5,407 nt of DNA from NCBI GenBank assembly GCA_003648675.1, contig QMPS01000073.1, positions 1 through 5,407 of the forward strand, read 5' to 3'. This document shows, in pieces, positions 5,207 to 5,407 of this stretch (within the stretch, counting starts at the first letter, position 1; each line of letters opens with the position of its first letter). The notes under the pieces are model-generated. The model ran no database searches and had not been told where the DNA came from. It was given only the letters and a program-made list of their open reading frames with translations. The translations under genes and the position numbers were made by a program. Origin of the DNA: Aquificota bacterium (GTDB lineage: Bacteria; Thermosulfidibacterota; Thermosulfidibacteria; Thermosulfidibacterales; B14-G1).

Positions 5207-5407
5207 GAGAGATTGTGAAACTGGTAGAAGAGATAGACCGGGAGGGAATGCAAAGCATTCTCCTCTCCTTTCCCCAGCAACTCCGTCTTCCCCCCATCTC
5301 TCCAGACATAGAAAACCTGCCAAGACCCCGACAGATGGTGGTGGTAGGGGTGGGAGGATCTGCCATTGGAGGAGACATTTTTAGAACTTACATGGCCCGC
5401 CTATCTC
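5203..5407 (+). CDS. SIS-domain sugar isomerase, probably bifunctional phosphoglucose/phosphomannose isomerase (5' part only)
   Basis: ATG 5203 overlaps the rapZ stop as ATGA and opens 68 codons that run off the right edge. After a helical N-terminus of about 44 residues comes MVVVGVGGSAIGGDIFR (45-61), the phosphosugar-binding first strand and loop of a SIS domain. The G-x-GGSAIGGD pattern with an N-terminal helical lead-in is characteristic of the bifunctional PGI/PMI family found in archaea and some bacteria. These enzymes interconvert glucose-6-P, fructose-6-P and mannose-6-P. The catalytic C-terminal half is not visible, so GlmS-like or other SIS isomerases are not fully excluded. Tight coupling to rapZ suggests co-expression with the envelope/sugar-phosphate genes upstream. 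Confidence 0.75.
   Translation, partial: MREIVKLVEEIDREGMQSILLSFPQQLRLPPISPDIENLPRPRQMVVVGVGGSAIGGDIFRTYMARLS

Noticed and set aside
4944..5378. Leftward open frame of 144 codons at the right edge
   Set aside because: It is antisense to rapZ and the isomerase start, with Pro/Gly/Ser-rich low-complexity translation.

Overview
This window looks like chromosomal core DNA from a Gram-negative, LPS-making bacterium. The best match is a deltaproteobacterial or Desulfobacterota-like lineage, inferred from gene order and protein style; no search was possible. Sense strands are purine-rich, ATA (Ile) and AGA/AGG (Arg) codons are frequent, and the proteins are rich in Lys and Glu. Together these hint at a thermophile.

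Layout. Bases 1-962 hold the 5' two-thirds or more of a leftward tRNA nucleotidyltransferase (CCA-adding / poly(A) polymerase family, HD-containing) that runs off the window. A 70-bp divergent gap (963-1032) carries the only obvious AT-rich promoter-like element there. From 1033 to the right edge lies one tightly packed rightward gene train: kdsC, lptC, lptA, lptB, (no rpoN), hpf, ptsN, rapZ, then the start of a SIS-domain phosphoglucose/phosphomannose isomerase. Most junctions overlap: GTGA at kdsC/lptC, ATGA at lptC/lptA, 44 nt at lptA/lptB, 17 nt at ptsN/rapZ and ATGA at rapZ/isomerase. The only sizeable break is 66 nt between lptB and hpf.

How the genes fit together. KdsC makes free KDO for the LPS inner core. 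LptC, LptA and LptB are the inner-membrane anchor, periplasmic bridge and ATPase of the LPS export machine. HPF, PtsN and RapZ are the stress and nutrient regulators that usually follow rpoN in this conserved cluster. The downstream isomerase would interconvert hexose phosphates that feed envelope sugars.

The layout is mostly textbook. No new defence, mobile or RNA system is visible: I see no tRNA, rRNA, CRISPR array, IS element or strong terminator. The most notable departures are the missing rpoN between lptB and hpf, the sugar-phosphate isomerase in place of the usual PTS genes after rapZ, a RapZ tail lacking the basic cluster used for RNA binding in E. coli, a perfect 9-bp inverted repeat in the hpf linker codons, and two long G tracts in the tRNA nucleotidyltransferase gene.
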